A DNA stretch of 64,000 nucleotides from Uloborus plumipes. Lineage: Eukaryota > Arthropoda > Arachnida > Araneae > Uloboridae. The stretch's first letter is position 1, and every line of letters starts with the position of its first letter. The DNA is taken from positions 1-64,000 of the forward strand of contig JAXGGA010003878.1 of the NCBI GenBank assembly GCA_038373865.1, read 5' to 3'. Below, piece after piece: positions 34,600 to 46,231 of this stretch. A model generated the notes under the pieces. That model saw only the letters and a list, made by a program, of their open reading frames with translations, was not told the DNA's origin and did no database searches. A program made the translations under genes and the position numbers.

Positions 34600-35193
34600 A
34601 GTTTTCAGATGGTTCATACTGAAAGAGCTCTTCCACGTTAGAGGAACGAACTAAAAGTTTTCGTATCATGATGTGAGGCTGACTGTTTGACTTCTTTTTA
34701 CTGGCTTTCCTTATGGTAGTACAAGCATTTTGTGTTTTGTTGCAAGGAAATACTGGCAATATGGCTTTAAGAATGGAGCTTGAGCTATCGTGACTCTCTT
34801 CCTCTTGTATCGTGTTAAGTACAGTCACCGGTATTAAAAAAGTTTTACAGATTTTTCATTGTATCTTGTGAAGCAACCAACAAACGTACTGGCTTCACAA
34901 GATACAATGAAAAATATATAAAACTTTTTTAATACTGGTGACTGAGCTTAATACAAGGGAAAAAGAGTCAAGATCGCTCAAGCTAAATTCTTAAGGCCAT
35001 ATTGCCAGTATTTCCTTGCAACAAAACACAAAATGCTTGTACTACCACAAGGAAAGCCGGTAAAAAGAAGTCAAACAGTCAGCCACACATCATGATGCGA
35101 AAACTTTTAGTTCGTTCCTCTGACGTGGAAGAGCTCTTTCAGTATGAACCATCTGAAAACTGTTCATTGCTAATGAACAAGAGTTTATGTTAA
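34600..35193. pseudogene. Inverted frames meeting at the palindrome centre
   Basis: The minus frame 34547-34828 and the plus frame 35002-35193 encode the same peptide: VFPCNKTQNACTT, KKKSNSQPHIM, and RKLLVRSSNVEELFQYEPSE (D for N in the second). They are the two copies of one ORF segment read outward from the centre. I do not recognise the family. The presence of both copies shows that the inverted duplication includes coding sequence. Confidence 0.5.
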
Positions 35194-35665
35194 GATTACA
35201 AATAGGTGCATTGTAAAAAGAGCTAGAAAAATCTTATGGCAACATAAGAGAAGAAACCTTGTCTGATAAAAAGTCCTGTTTTTAGTGAACTTTTTTGTAC
35301 GAAAGGCTATGACAAATAAAAAAAAACTTTGACGAAGTAGTAACTGTTTTTTTTAATTATTATTATTATTTAAATCATATATTGGGAGCATCACTAGGTG
35401 CTGTGGAAGAGTATAATATTTTTTACAATTAGAGCAAATTTTCTCCTAAAAAGTCCGAAAGCGTAGAAACAAGGTAGCAGTATTTTTGTACGCGTCAATA
35501 AAATCTCTCAAGATGCTACTCTGCCTATCCTAATCAACAACTTTTGGGCATCATCAGGAAACAAACTGATCTTACAGCGTGGAAAGACCTGGACATAATA
35601 AATTGCTTGATAGCAGAGGAAGCAGACTTCGAGACTAATGGTGTTAGCTTTATTTCCCAGGTATA

Positions 35666-37688
35666 GGGGAGAGCGGGGCTAAAAGTTCCGCGGGTAAAGT
35701 TGTTCCCTTTGAAATAACTCAGCTAAGAAAAAAGATATATGTATTTTGTAAATACGTCGTGAAATAGAATGTTATAGCGCACAAATGGCGGCCATTTTCG
35801 CCAGCCCAGTGGCGTCCGGTGTATCAAAAGCCGAGCACGTGCATTACTGATTTACGAAAGTAAATATTTTTGTTTTTGGTGTTTTTGGTCTTTCGCCCTA
35901 AATTGAATAGTTAATGTTTAGCTTTTTGGTTTTTTTACATGAAGATAGATTGTGCACCCTTATATCCTACGCTGAAACTATTTATGTTTCGTTATCTAAC
36001 CTATAATTTAATGATTTAAAGACATGTGCTTTTGGGGCTAGTTGTTCCCTTTTTTGGGGGCAAGTTGTTCCGCGGAACAACTTGCCCCAGAAAAATTAGC
36101 AACTATCCCGAAGAAACGTCTTGCCCTATTCATCTGAACCAGTGATGCAGTGACTTAATACACATATAAATAAATATTATATGCTACTGTGAAGACCGAA
36201 AGTGAGATTTAATCAAACATAAATCCAGAAATATTCAGTCTATCCGATAGATATATATTAGATATAAAATTTTCGAAAAGCGAACCATGTAAGCTATCGA
36301 AATATGTTTCATACTTTGATATAAAAGTCATAATTTCGGAGAATCGTATTAGAAGTTCTAGATAGCTCCCTGTTATAACTGAAGACTGAACCAATTATCT
36401 TAGCTTATTAGCTGTTAGTTATTATATGTAATTTTCATTTGTTGCACTGTATTAACTGTATTTTACCATATTAATGTGTTATAATTTACTATTTACTAGA
36501 TGCGTTGCCCGGCTTTGCACGGTCTACCTTGAGAATAAAACTTTTGTCAAGCAACGCGTGTCTATAAGTCCCGATTGCATTATTCCGAGTGCAAAAAAGA
36601 AATCAATCGTCAAAAAAAGTTTTAAATCCCGTCGTAACAGGAAAAGCCTCAAAGCAAAGGTCTTATCAGAAAAGATCGAAGAAAATACGTCCTAAAGGAA
36701 ATTTTCTCGCGCAGCTTTAAAAATTACTAACCGCTTCACCCGGCAAAATGATACAGGCGTTTTTAAGTTAGTAAAAATCAATTTCAAATTGGATTTACAG
36801 AAATCGTCTGCTCTAATTAGCGTGAAAAAAATGAATGGTAAAAAAAAAGTTGAATAAAAATGGGTTGCCATTTTTTTTCTTGAGCGTAAACTAATTTTCT
36901 AAATATGGCCGATTTTAACAGCATTCAGTGGATTTTTCGCAAAATATCGCCAATAGCGCAAAAATTGAACCGAAATTCAAGAAATCATTTTCTTCGGCAA
37001 ATTTGTCGCCAACTTGGCGAGCTGTCACCAAGTTGGCGTCAAACACTTGGCGACCAAAAGCTTGGCGACATATCGTCAAGTGATTGCGCCAATTCATATC
37101 ACTTTTGTCTACATTAAAATTAACACTGATTTACCCCAAAAAAGGGTAAGCCCCCCCCCCCCGGAACATTCGAATGCAACCACAAGGAGAGGTACACAAC
37201 TAGACCTCCCTCAAAGCCAACATATCAAATTAGAATCTTCTACGGTATACAGTTTTTGAGTTACGCGACATACCTACATACGCACATGCATAACATACGT
37301 ACATACAGTCATACAGCCGTACATAAAGTCATACTAATATCAACCATTGTTTTTTTAATACAAATTATGTTTTTAAGGAGTTATTCATCTCGCAACGTGG
37401 TTAAATTCGAAATCAGCATCGTAAGTCATCGTCTTGTTAATATCGGAACAATTTGCCCCAACCACGGAACAACTTGCCCCAAGACGGGGTTAGTTGTTCC
37501 TTTTCGGCTTTACTTGCTATAAAATTAATTATTAAAAAATCTTACAAAATACAACTCAAAAAACAGTCTGTATATCAAAGGGACATATAATACTAAGTTT
37601 TAACCTCGGAATACTAATTCTAGAACAAAGTTTTCAAAACGAATTTTGAGCTTGATCAAAAAACGGAACTTTTAGCCCCGCTCTCCCC
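35666..37688. mobile_element. 2.0-kb element with GGGGAGAGCGGGGC ends in the right arm
   Basis: Left end GGGGAGAGCGGGGCTAAAAG (35666), right end the inverse, finishing at 37688, flanked by TA on both sides. Several GGAACAACTTGCCCC-type repeats lie inside, including a perfect 32-bp palindrome at 36057-36088 with a CGCG centre, and copies near 36030, 37450 and 37480. No transposase is recognisable. It contains a poly-C run (37150-37162) and a TACATAC-rich stretch (37265-37330). A string GCCCGGCTTTGCACGGTCTA (36508-36527) also occurs, slightly changed, at 60533-60552. Confidence 0.85.
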
Positions 37689-37740
37689 TACTCTTATTCA
37701 GCGATTTGGTGTTTAGGAACTTTAGAGGTACACTTGAGTT

Positions 37741-38076
37741 ATGAATTCTACGAGACTTTTGTCTGCTTATAATACTCACCGAAACAAAGATGAAAACCTA
37801 CCAACCATCTACGCAATACTGGAGTACGTTTTACACTAAAAAAACAGCTCTTCATTATGTTTGTACGAAATATTTGGAGAAAATTGGTATATCATCCGAC
37901 TGGTATACGTAGAAAAAATTCGCGAATCAGCAAAAGAATACGTAGTGCAGGTAATGCGAAAAGAGTCATTATGTAAATTTTTAGATGAACTAAGAATTAC
38001 AGCGTATGATCACGTGAAGAATATTAGCCTTGAGAATTTGCCACCTTCTAGTGCAACGAGTGCCACGCACCATTAA
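37741..38076 (+). pseudogene. Decayed transposon-linked ORF, right-arm copy
   Basis: Inverse copy of 33531-33900. It retains NSTRLLSAYNTHRNKDENLP near the start, then SAKEYVVQVMRKE, FLDELRITAYDHVKN and ENLPPSSATSATHH. The IHAISGSNN block of the left copy is altered here (LPTIYAILEY), so each arm has decayed independently outside the conserved tail. Confidence 0.5.
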
Positions 38077-38929
38077 TTGAGACAATATTTTTGCACATTG
38101 TACCTTTAGCACTACAGGATAGTAAAGACGGTTCTTCGAATGTTTTTTTGGAGAAGAAAAATCATAATCAACAATAAATTCGGAACTGTGATAAAGAGAT
38201 CAAGTACTTCTCCTTAACTGCTACAACATGTCGGAATTTTCGTATTTTGTCTTATTCATGTCTATTTTATATAAATTTAAATTTTCGTTGCTATCGCTTG
38301 GACAGCAGGACGTTTTACTGATTTGTAATACGGTTGTATCTTTTGGAATGCAAGCAGAGGAAAGTTAGCAGTTTCTCGCACAAATAAAGGGTTAATACCA
38401 TTTTTTATGGTTAAGTTATGGTAGTTGAAAATAAAAATAAATAAATAAATTGATTTTAAATTTTCATTTTTGAGTAAATTTCTAACAGTGCAGCTAAAAG
38501 ACAAATAAGCATCAGACAAATTAGTAAAAAAATTGCAATTTTCATGCAAATCGGTCAAGTATCAACATAGATATGAGCATTTATAGGATCGAGCGGCGAC
38601 CATCTTTGATGACGTCATAACCGGAAAATTTAAAAGGAGGCGGGTGTCCACCCGAGTCTAAAATTCTTTCTAGGACGCCTACTGAACATTTTTGAAAAGA
38701 AATTCTCAAATTTTAAATTTCCTGCACAAGTACTGGGCATTTTTTAGCATTTATGAGAACCAAAATGGCCGCCATCTTTGATGACGTCATAGCAAAAAAA
38801 ATGCACCAGGTGGCGGATGTCCACCCGAGTCCAAAATACTTCCTAGGGCACCTGCTAAACATTTTTGAAAAAAAATTCCCCCTACTCAAACATTCCTACA
38901 GAAGTGCTGTCAGATCATGGACTATAAGC

Positions 38930-41068
38930 AAAAGAGTCCAAGCAAATCTTCTGCTCTTAAACAGTTTTCTTCCTTCCGTTGAATCAATACTACGTAGGAT
39001 TTTCTCTAGTGCAATGTATTTTAGCATTTTAATAATTGTTCGTGGTGATTCGACGGCTTTATGTTATCGTACATAAAAAAAATACGGTAAGCATATATTT
39101 GCATGTTACTTACTTGTGCACAATATTTACATATTATGGACAACAGTTTAGGTTCACTGTTCAGTTTCAAAAAGTAACAATTTGACCATAGTCACACAAT
39201 TATCTCCTCTTTGCGTCAAACACTAGTTTTTTAATTAAAAAAAAAGACCTTTGTACAATGCATTTTTATTTCATATTAAATTTAATACCTTTTTACTAAT
39301 CCGGATTTTATTGGTTTTCCGAGAAAGATTTCAGTTTCCGATTATAAGGGGTAATATTCTCCACTTTATACTTCAATTCAGAAATATAATCAGTACCCTA
39401 TCTGTCCTGTTTTGACAGACGAAAAAGTGTGATTAATTATTTGTGAAATGCAAATTCGAGAGATATTTAGAGCTACTTTAACTTTGATATTTAAAATATT
39501 TCTTTTTCCAAAATACAATGTTGTAGTAAAAGAGCTATTGAACTCGAAAACACTTTGAGATGTGAAGTAAAAATGTACTGGGTATTCCAAAATTAAATAT
39601 TTGGCATGCTTCGATTTTTGGCTCAGAAAACTTTTTATGAGTAGTATTTGACAGGAAGTAGTTTGGTTTTATAAGCAGTAGTTAAAATTCAGAGTTATTC
39701 CTACATTTTTCTAGTTAAATGTTCAACGATATTTTTAATCACTTAAATTGTTAAATGTTGTTAATGTTTTATTTTCAATGTCTAGATTTCCACATTTCAG
39801 CTTACAAATGTTTCTGTTGATGAATTTTTATTCTTTCCAGATTGGTCACAATAGAATAGTCGCATTATTTTCAATGGTGTTAGAGCACTTGACACTAGGT
39901 TTTGTATAGCTCATGTTGAAAACTTCTTTTTGTTTTTACCCCAAATTTGCTGAGTTATTTGCAGTAAGAAAGTTGTGTGTGTGTGTCCTCTCGCACGTGC
40001 AGGTTTTTTAAAACTTACAATGATAATAATTGGTATTGACTTTCAGCCAGCTTCACACTTTTTAAATTTTATAATTATTTATTTACCGTAAAATGATGAA
40101 GTCTATTTGAGGCAAGGTAATAAAGGAGTGTTATTTGAGATAGAATATTAGTTTAAAATGATTGAGAGTTGACTGAATTCTCGAAAACCAGGCCCGTCAC
40201 TGGAAGGGGGGGGGGGCTTTGAGAGATCAATAGATTAACAAAAAGTCGGAGTGGTTTTTGTTGTTTACCAATAAAATTTGCACCCTTTGACCCCACTCCC
40301 AAGACAACTTTAAAACAACGAGCCTATCTATGTGCTAATTTTAGCGCATTTTTTAACTCCCAAAAGAAATTGTATGTTTTAATTTGGAACTTTTCCTTTT
40401 CTTAAAGAATACACAGATCTGGTTTCACACACCCATTGCATGTTTTCCTCATAAAAAAATAAATAATTAATCAATAAATACACTCGTGAGATACTAGTCT
40501 CAAGCAGATTATTTGAGCTAGTTTTGATTTAAATAGTTTTAGTTTCTTTTTTGCTTGCACATGTTGTATGCTTTGTAATTGGATCGAATGCGATTGCGTG
40601 AAAATATTGAATGTGATAGCGAATTTAATTTGATTGAGAAAAAAATATATACTACTTCATTTATATTCTCACATATTTAAGTTCCATACTTTTCAAATTT
40701 GTAGTAAATTAAATATTAAATTAATTTATTTCGAACTGTAAGATAATTGTGTCTAGCAATTTATTTAGTATGAGATGTGTTTAGTATGTACTATGCATGT
40801 ATATGTAATATACATACCAGTTTATACATTTATTTTGTAAATGTGGTATACTTTGTAATTGCATCGAATGCAATTGCATAAAAATATTAATGTGACATAA
40901 TTTACTAAGAAAAATTACTTAAAAATATATATTACCTCAATTATATTTACACATATTTTAAGTTACATATTTTTCAAATTTGTAACATATTCTGTATTAA
41001 ATTATTTGTTTCTAACTGTAAGATTAAAGTTTCAAGCAGTTTAGTTAGCATAAGATGTGTTTAGTATG

Positions 41069-41120
<52 letters not shown>

Positions 41121-41905
41121 TATAATTTCCTTTGAACATTTAATTAAATTTATATGCATTTACATTCACACATGTTTTAAGTTCGATATTTTTAAATTAA
41201 TATATATTATATATATTATTTGTATGTATTATGTAATGCTTTTCTCAGTACCATTTTTTTAAATCTCTTGTTTGATAAAACACAAGTTGTTCACGCTTTT
41301 TTTTTCTTTGTTCTAAAAAAAAAACAATTATACGCGAAACTTATTTTTTCTGAATTATATTTGTCCATAAAACATCACTGCTGGTGTTAACTATCGAATG
41401 CTAGTGCATAATGCGCTCAGAAGACATTTGCACGAGGGCGCCGATCAGGCTTTGCGCGGCCCTGGATGGAGGTGAAGCTTAGTTCGAATAAATTGATGTT
41501 ACAAAAAGCAATCGTCACTATTAGTGGCTGTCATTATTTTGCAAGATTAATGGGAAACTATATAATGAGTTAAAAACAGAAACTCTTGCGATCGAGAAAC
41601 GATATTTTGCATAGACGAAATTTTCACTTATTCAGGTAAAACATTTTTGTCGACTAATTTTACATTTGTATTGATTTGCGTTTTTAATGCTTGTTTTTTA
41701 TTTTGCCGCGTAATTTTATAGTGTTCTTTGTACATTAAACTGCAGCAATTTTGAAACACCTTGAAGTTTTAACAGAAAAGCCAGTGCCCAAAATTGTGGC
41801 TTTCAGAAATATTAGGAAAACATTGGAAAATTAAAGCACAATAATTTCAAATAGCAATGAACAGAATTTTTTTTCTTAAGAAATCAAGTTAAACTATCTT
41901 AAATA
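38930..41905. other. 3 kb without a recognisable gene; (TA)n at 41073-41117
   Basis: AT-rich sequence with a poly-G run (40206-40216) and a TA microsatellite. Short diverged duplications near 40560-40700 and 40840-40990 (TTTGTAATTGGATCGAATGC versus TTTGTAATTGCATCGAATGC, then similar AATATATATTAC blocks) suggest a ~285-bp tandem duplication. No coding region supported. Confidence 0.5.
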
Positions 41906-42555
41906 CAGGGTGTCCACTCCAATCGTGGACCAATAGCTAATTTCTAAACCGTTAGAGATAAGCATATAGTTTATTTAGGAAAAAATCTCCAAATTACGAA
42001 AGGAATTTTGAGTCTATTCAATGTTTTTCAAAAAATCAAATTTTGAAAGAGTTACGAAATTTAAATTTTTATACAGCCCCCAGTCCTATCAATCATATTT
42101 AGTAAAACATTCTTGACACTGTAACGTTTAAAACTAAAAAAAAATCACTCTTCTACCACAAAAATTGACCGAGTTATGCGTTTTGAAAAATCAAGATTTT
42201 GCATTATTTCATGACGTCATCGAGCGATAGCTTAAGGGACCGTATGCGAAATCCTTCAAAATCTTGATTTTTCAAACCGTCATAACTCGGTCAATTTTTG
42301 TGGTAGAAGAGTGATTTTTTTTTTAGTTTTAAACGTTACAGTGTCAAGAATGTTTTACTAAAGATGATTGATAGGACTGGGGGGCTGTATAAAAATCTAA
42401 ATTTCGTAACTCTTACAAAATTTGATTTTTTGAAAAACATTGAATAGACCCAAAATTCCTTTCGTAATTTGAAGATTTTTTCCTAAATAAACTATATGCT
42501 TATCTCTAACGGTTTAGAAATTAGCTATTGGTCCACGATTGGCGTGGACAACCTG
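41906..42555. mobile_element. 650-bp foldback MITE, TA target (copy 2)
   Basis: Same element as 32691-33341, with CAGGGTGTCCACTCCAATCG ends and TA flanks (41904-41905; 42556-42557). The central single-copy segment is in the opposite orientation relative to the coordinate axis (CTTAAGGGACCGTATGCG here, CGCATACGGTCCCTTAAG in copy 1), as expected for a nearly symmetric element inserted either way round. Confidence 0.92.
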
Positions 42556-42639
42556 TATTTTAAATAGAAGGAGGAAGGAGTTTCATTATGATCCAATGAA
42601 GATTTCAGAAAATTAAGGCACGAATGTCTTTTTGTTGCA

Positions 42640-43157
42640 GACATTTTTAATTCTATTTATTTCATTGATTACGGTAAACTTGAAGAAGTTGACGTTCATC
42701 TAAAAGATCAATAAGGATATCATTATTTGAAAGATAAGTCGAGAAATTCAGTCTCTGTTTAATATTTATATTTGTATGAATGAGTTCTAAATCACCAGGA
42801 TAGATATTTTTGAATTCTTTATAAAGTTGAAAACAAGGTCGTTAACATATCTGAAAGCTTTAGGAATTGTATAGTTGAAGTTAATTTTCGAAGTTAGAGA
42901 TTAGCTAATACAGAAGAGAATTTGGATCCCCTTAATTAGAAGGTAACAATGTTCACCATTCAAGACTTAATCGTTGAAAAGGCAGAACCAACGAGTTTCA
43001 CTAATGTCAAGAGTTTTGCTATAGTCGTTGTTCTTAAATAAGACATAAGAACATCTTTACGACTGGAAATAGAAATACTTGGAAAGAGGTCTTTTAAGTC
43101 AAATGAGTAAATGCAATATATATACCCCAAAGCAGAATACTTAGTGATGTTCTGCAA
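42640..43157 (-). pseudogene. Penelope-like reverse transcriptase fragment
   Basis: The minus frame 43157-42960 contains YSFDLKDLFPSIS, which fits reverse transcriptase motif A with its catalytic Asp. After frame breaks, AFRYVNDLVFNFIKN follows near 42850-42820, matching motif C with YVDD changed to YVND. One more shift gives NIYPGDLELIHTNIN, similar to the IYPxELELxxT segment found after motif C in this group. Multiple frameshifts and the altered catalytic Asp show it is dead. Only the middle of the polymerase is recognisable; no endonuclease was found. Confidence 0.6.
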
Positions 43158-43318
43158 TGCAAAATTATTTGCCCAAAATTGTCCCTCAAGATATATTTAT
43201 ACATTATATATTTACCGTCAAAATGTTACCAAAAAGTGCTTTCTCATTTTTACATATAATGTAATGCAATTTAGAATTTAATGAAAATCAACCAAATTGA
43301 ATATATATCTGTCTGTCT

Positions 43319-43391
43319 GTGTGTGCGTGTATATATATATATATATATAATAGCATTATATATATATATATATATATATACACGCACACAC
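43319..43391. repeat. (TA)n with inverted GTGTGCG / CGCACAC ends
   Basis: GTGTGTGCGTGTATATATAT and its inverse flank a short AATAGCATT centre. The structure is palindromic overall. Confidence 0.85.
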
Positions 43392-43475
43392 AATATACAA
43401 TATTCATATTTGCAATTGATTTTTAGCTGCAATAAATGCGCTAGTTAATTTGCAGACTTTAAACTGTTAATCTTG

Positions 43476-43591
<116 letters not shown>

Positions 43592-43611
43592 CTGTTGAAA
43601 GTTTCAGGTCA

Positions 43612-43905
43612 TCAAATATCACCAGAAGAGAAAAAGCTGTAATACCTCCTTCTTTGGGTCACACCAGATTTACTCACAGATATCTGTTTCGCCATGAACT
43701 AGTTCCCTTATGCAACACATGTAATCTCAAATAGACAGTATTGCATATACAATGGAGATTGCCTCCCGATTGTCCAAATTTCAATCATATTCATTTCAGA
43801 TTCTTTAGTCATTTTCATCCTTCTTTAAAAGACTTGTTAAGGAAATTGTTCCTTCTTCAGCAGATGGGATTTCTGTTTTTTACTATTCAAAATGTAAAAC
43901 TTCAT
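43612..43905 (+). pseudogene. 3' end of a non-LTR retrotransposon (LINE) ORF2
   Basis: The plus strand encodes PPSLGHTRFTHRYLFRHELV then PLCNTCN, and after a stop and frame change TVLHI and DCPNFNHIHF, then SLKDLLRKL and MGFLFF. This matches the C-terminal end of LINE proteins with RNase H-type tails (GHTRxTHxxLL, CxxC, TVxHILxxCPxF, LKDLL). Only the last ~90 residues remain. A stop at the NLK position and the frame change show it is dead. The nearby Penelope-like fragment is on the other strand and is a separate element. Confidence 0.7.
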
Positions 43906-44329
43906 TAATGTGTTGATTTTAGCAAAAATTTTCTTAATTCTACAAGATCTTTCTTCAAACATTTTCATTTTGACACCTTTACTTTTAAACAAGTGTTTGG
44001 CTCAGTATAGCCTATTAAGGCTTTTATGCCAAAAATCCAACCACATCAACTTAATTTTTTAATACCATGGTAAAGAAAATAATTATTTTTAAAATTTGTT
44101 TCATTTTTCTATGAAGAGTTTGTAATAGAAAGATTTCATAAGTTTGCAAATACTTCTTGCTTTATTTTCATTAATTCATATTTTAAATGCTTTAGTTTGA
44201 CAAATATATTTATAATTATGTTATTAATGCTTACTATATATATACTTCATCATCGGTTCAGAAATTCAGTTCAAAAAGTTCAAGCTCTGCATTGGGACGT
44301 TAACTAATTTCCGGATTGCAGAACAAATG
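43906..44329. other. No recognisable gene
   Basis: AT-rich sequence leading into the satellite; may be the 3' untranslated tail of the LINE fragment. Confidence 0.3.
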
Positions 44330-46060
44330 TTAGAAAACAGTTTTCCGATTGGGGGGAAAGGGGGCCTGGACTACACCTATTTTCCTAATCTTAGCCTGAA
44401 ATTAATTGTTTCAAATATAATTACTTCGTCCCCGCGATTCTCTCAAGCGGAAAAATTGTTTTAAAATAATTTGAATGACTATTTTTACTTCAAGCTCCGT
44501 CAGAAATTCTGCGGTTAAAATGTGAAATCCCGAAAAACTTGAAAGGAGGCTCCCCTCCACTCCGCGTTTCTCTTACGCGAAAAAATTGTTTTAAACATCA
44601 TTTGAATAAATAATTTTCACTGCGAGTTCCGTAAGTGCAATTCTGCGGCAATATGTGAAATGCTGCAGAACTTTAAACAAAGCTTTGCCCCCGCGATTCT
44701 TTCACCAAAAAATTGTTTTTAATACAATCTGAATAACTAATAACTAATAATAAACTCAAAATGATGAGGCCCGCAGAACTATCGACGTAGCTTGTGTCCC
44801 CTCGATTCTTCCGTAGGAAAAATTATTTTAAATCTTAATTTGTTCTGTAAGATTCGTTACAGCAGTTCTGCGGTCAAAACGTAATGAGAACTTCAAGCGA
44901 TCACCCCCCCCCCGGCCATTTATTGATAAGTAACGATTTAATGTTTTAAAGAAAATTTGAAAAGCTAATTTGTTCTGGAAGTTTTGTAGCTGACGTTCTG
45001 TGGCCGAAATGTGAAAGCCCGTAGAACTTTAAACCAAGCCTACGCCCCTCGATTCTCTCAACAGGAAGAGTTAATAGTTTTAAACATTATTTGAATAACT
45101 AATATACACTGCAAGTTTCTTCTCTGAAGTTCTGCGGCCAAAATGTGAAAGACCGCGAAACTTCAAGCGAGTACTCCCCCCTTCCGCGATTCTCTCACGA
45201 GGAAAAAATGTTTTGAACATTGTCGAATACCTAATTTGTACCGCAAGTTTCGTCACTGAAGTTCTGCGGATAAAATGTGTAGGCCCGCAGAATTTCAAAC
45301 GAAGCCCGTTTTAACGCGATCCTTTAACAGGGAAGAAATAATTGTTTGAAACAAAATTTGAATAACTATAGTTTGTACTGCAAGTTTCGTCACTGAAGTT
45401 CTGCGGATAAAATGTGTAGCCCCCCCCCCCCCCCCCGCAGAACTTCAAACGAATCCCGTTCCCCGCGAATCTTTAACGCGGAAGAATTGTTTTAAACATA
45501 ATTTGAAAAACTATTTGTACTACACGCTTCGTCACTGAAGTTCTGCGGCCAAAATGTGAAAGCCCGAAGAATTTCAAGCGAAGCTTGCGTCCCCGCCATC
45601 CCCTCATGAGGAAACAAGGTTTTAAACATAACTGAATATCTTCTAATATATACTACTAAGTGTCGTCACTAAAGTTCTGCGGATAAAATGTGAAGACCTG
45701 CAAAACTTCAATTGAACACCTGCGCCCCTGCGATTCTCTTGCGAAAAAATTGTTTTGAACATAATTTGAAGAACTGATTTGTGTACCTACCGCAAGCTTC
45801 GTCACTTAAGATCTGCGGCCAAATGTGAAGGGTCGCAGAATTTCAGACTAAGTTTGCGTCCCCGCGATTCTCATGCGGAAAAAAATAATCGTTGGAAACA
45901 TTATTTGAACAACGAATGTGTACTGCAAGTTTCGTAGCTAAAGTTCTGCGGCCCAAATAAGAAGGATTGCAGAACTTCAAACGAAGCCTGCGCAGCGCAA
46001 GCGTCATCACTGAAGTTCTGCGGAAAAATCAGAAAGGTCCTCAGAAGCTCAAGTCAAGTC
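44330..46060. repeat. ~130-bp satellite array, about 13 units
   Basis: GAAGTTCTGCGGCCAAAATG or a close variant recurs near 44505, 44625, 44865, 44990, 45125, 45255, 45395, 45537, 45672, 45812, 45942 and 46012. Each is followed by a GCAGAACTTCAAACGAAGCC-like block, a C-rich CGATTCTCTC block and TTTGAATAACTAATTTGTAC. The AGTTCTGCGG and CGCAGAACTT segments are inverse to each other, giving each unit a potential hairpin. Frames through it are by-products. Confidence 0.9.
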
Positions 46061-46152
46061 GTTTTTTTTGCTCAATTTTGAACAGAATTGTTCTGCAGCC
46101 GCGATGTCTGTTCTGCGACGTACGTCGCCGATTTAGCAGTATTCTGCTTTCG

Positions 46153-46154
<2 letters not shown>

Positions 46155-46230
<76 letters not shown>
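46155..46230. repeat. (TA)n microsatellite, 38 units
   Basis: Uninterrupted TA run that produces YIYIYI frames on both strands. Confidence 0.95.

Positions 46231-46231
<1 letters not shown>

Larger units (their letters stand above)
32068..38925. mobile_element. Giant palindromic foldback element invaded by three other transposons
   Basis: The ends TAGTCCAGGATCTGACAGCA (32068) and their inverse (to 38925) pair, and inverted similarity continues to the centre at 34875-34891, a 17-nt loop flanked by exact inverse 22-mers. Left arm 32068-34874, right arm 34892-38925. Removing the insertions at 32691-33341 and 34352-34599 (left) and 35666-37688 (right) leaves arms of about 1.9 and 2.0 kb. Both arms carry the same decayed coding region in opposite orientation. 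Each outer arm has two TGACGTCA sites paired with YY1-like AAGATGGCSGCC (32203, 32375, 38610, 38782). A shorter relative lies at 6591-8128. I cannot assign a superfamily. Confidence 0.88.

Noticed and set aside
37256..37522. Thr/His/Tyr-rich frame near a TACATAC tract
   Set aside because: Low-complexity sequence inside the GGGGAGAG-ended transposon.
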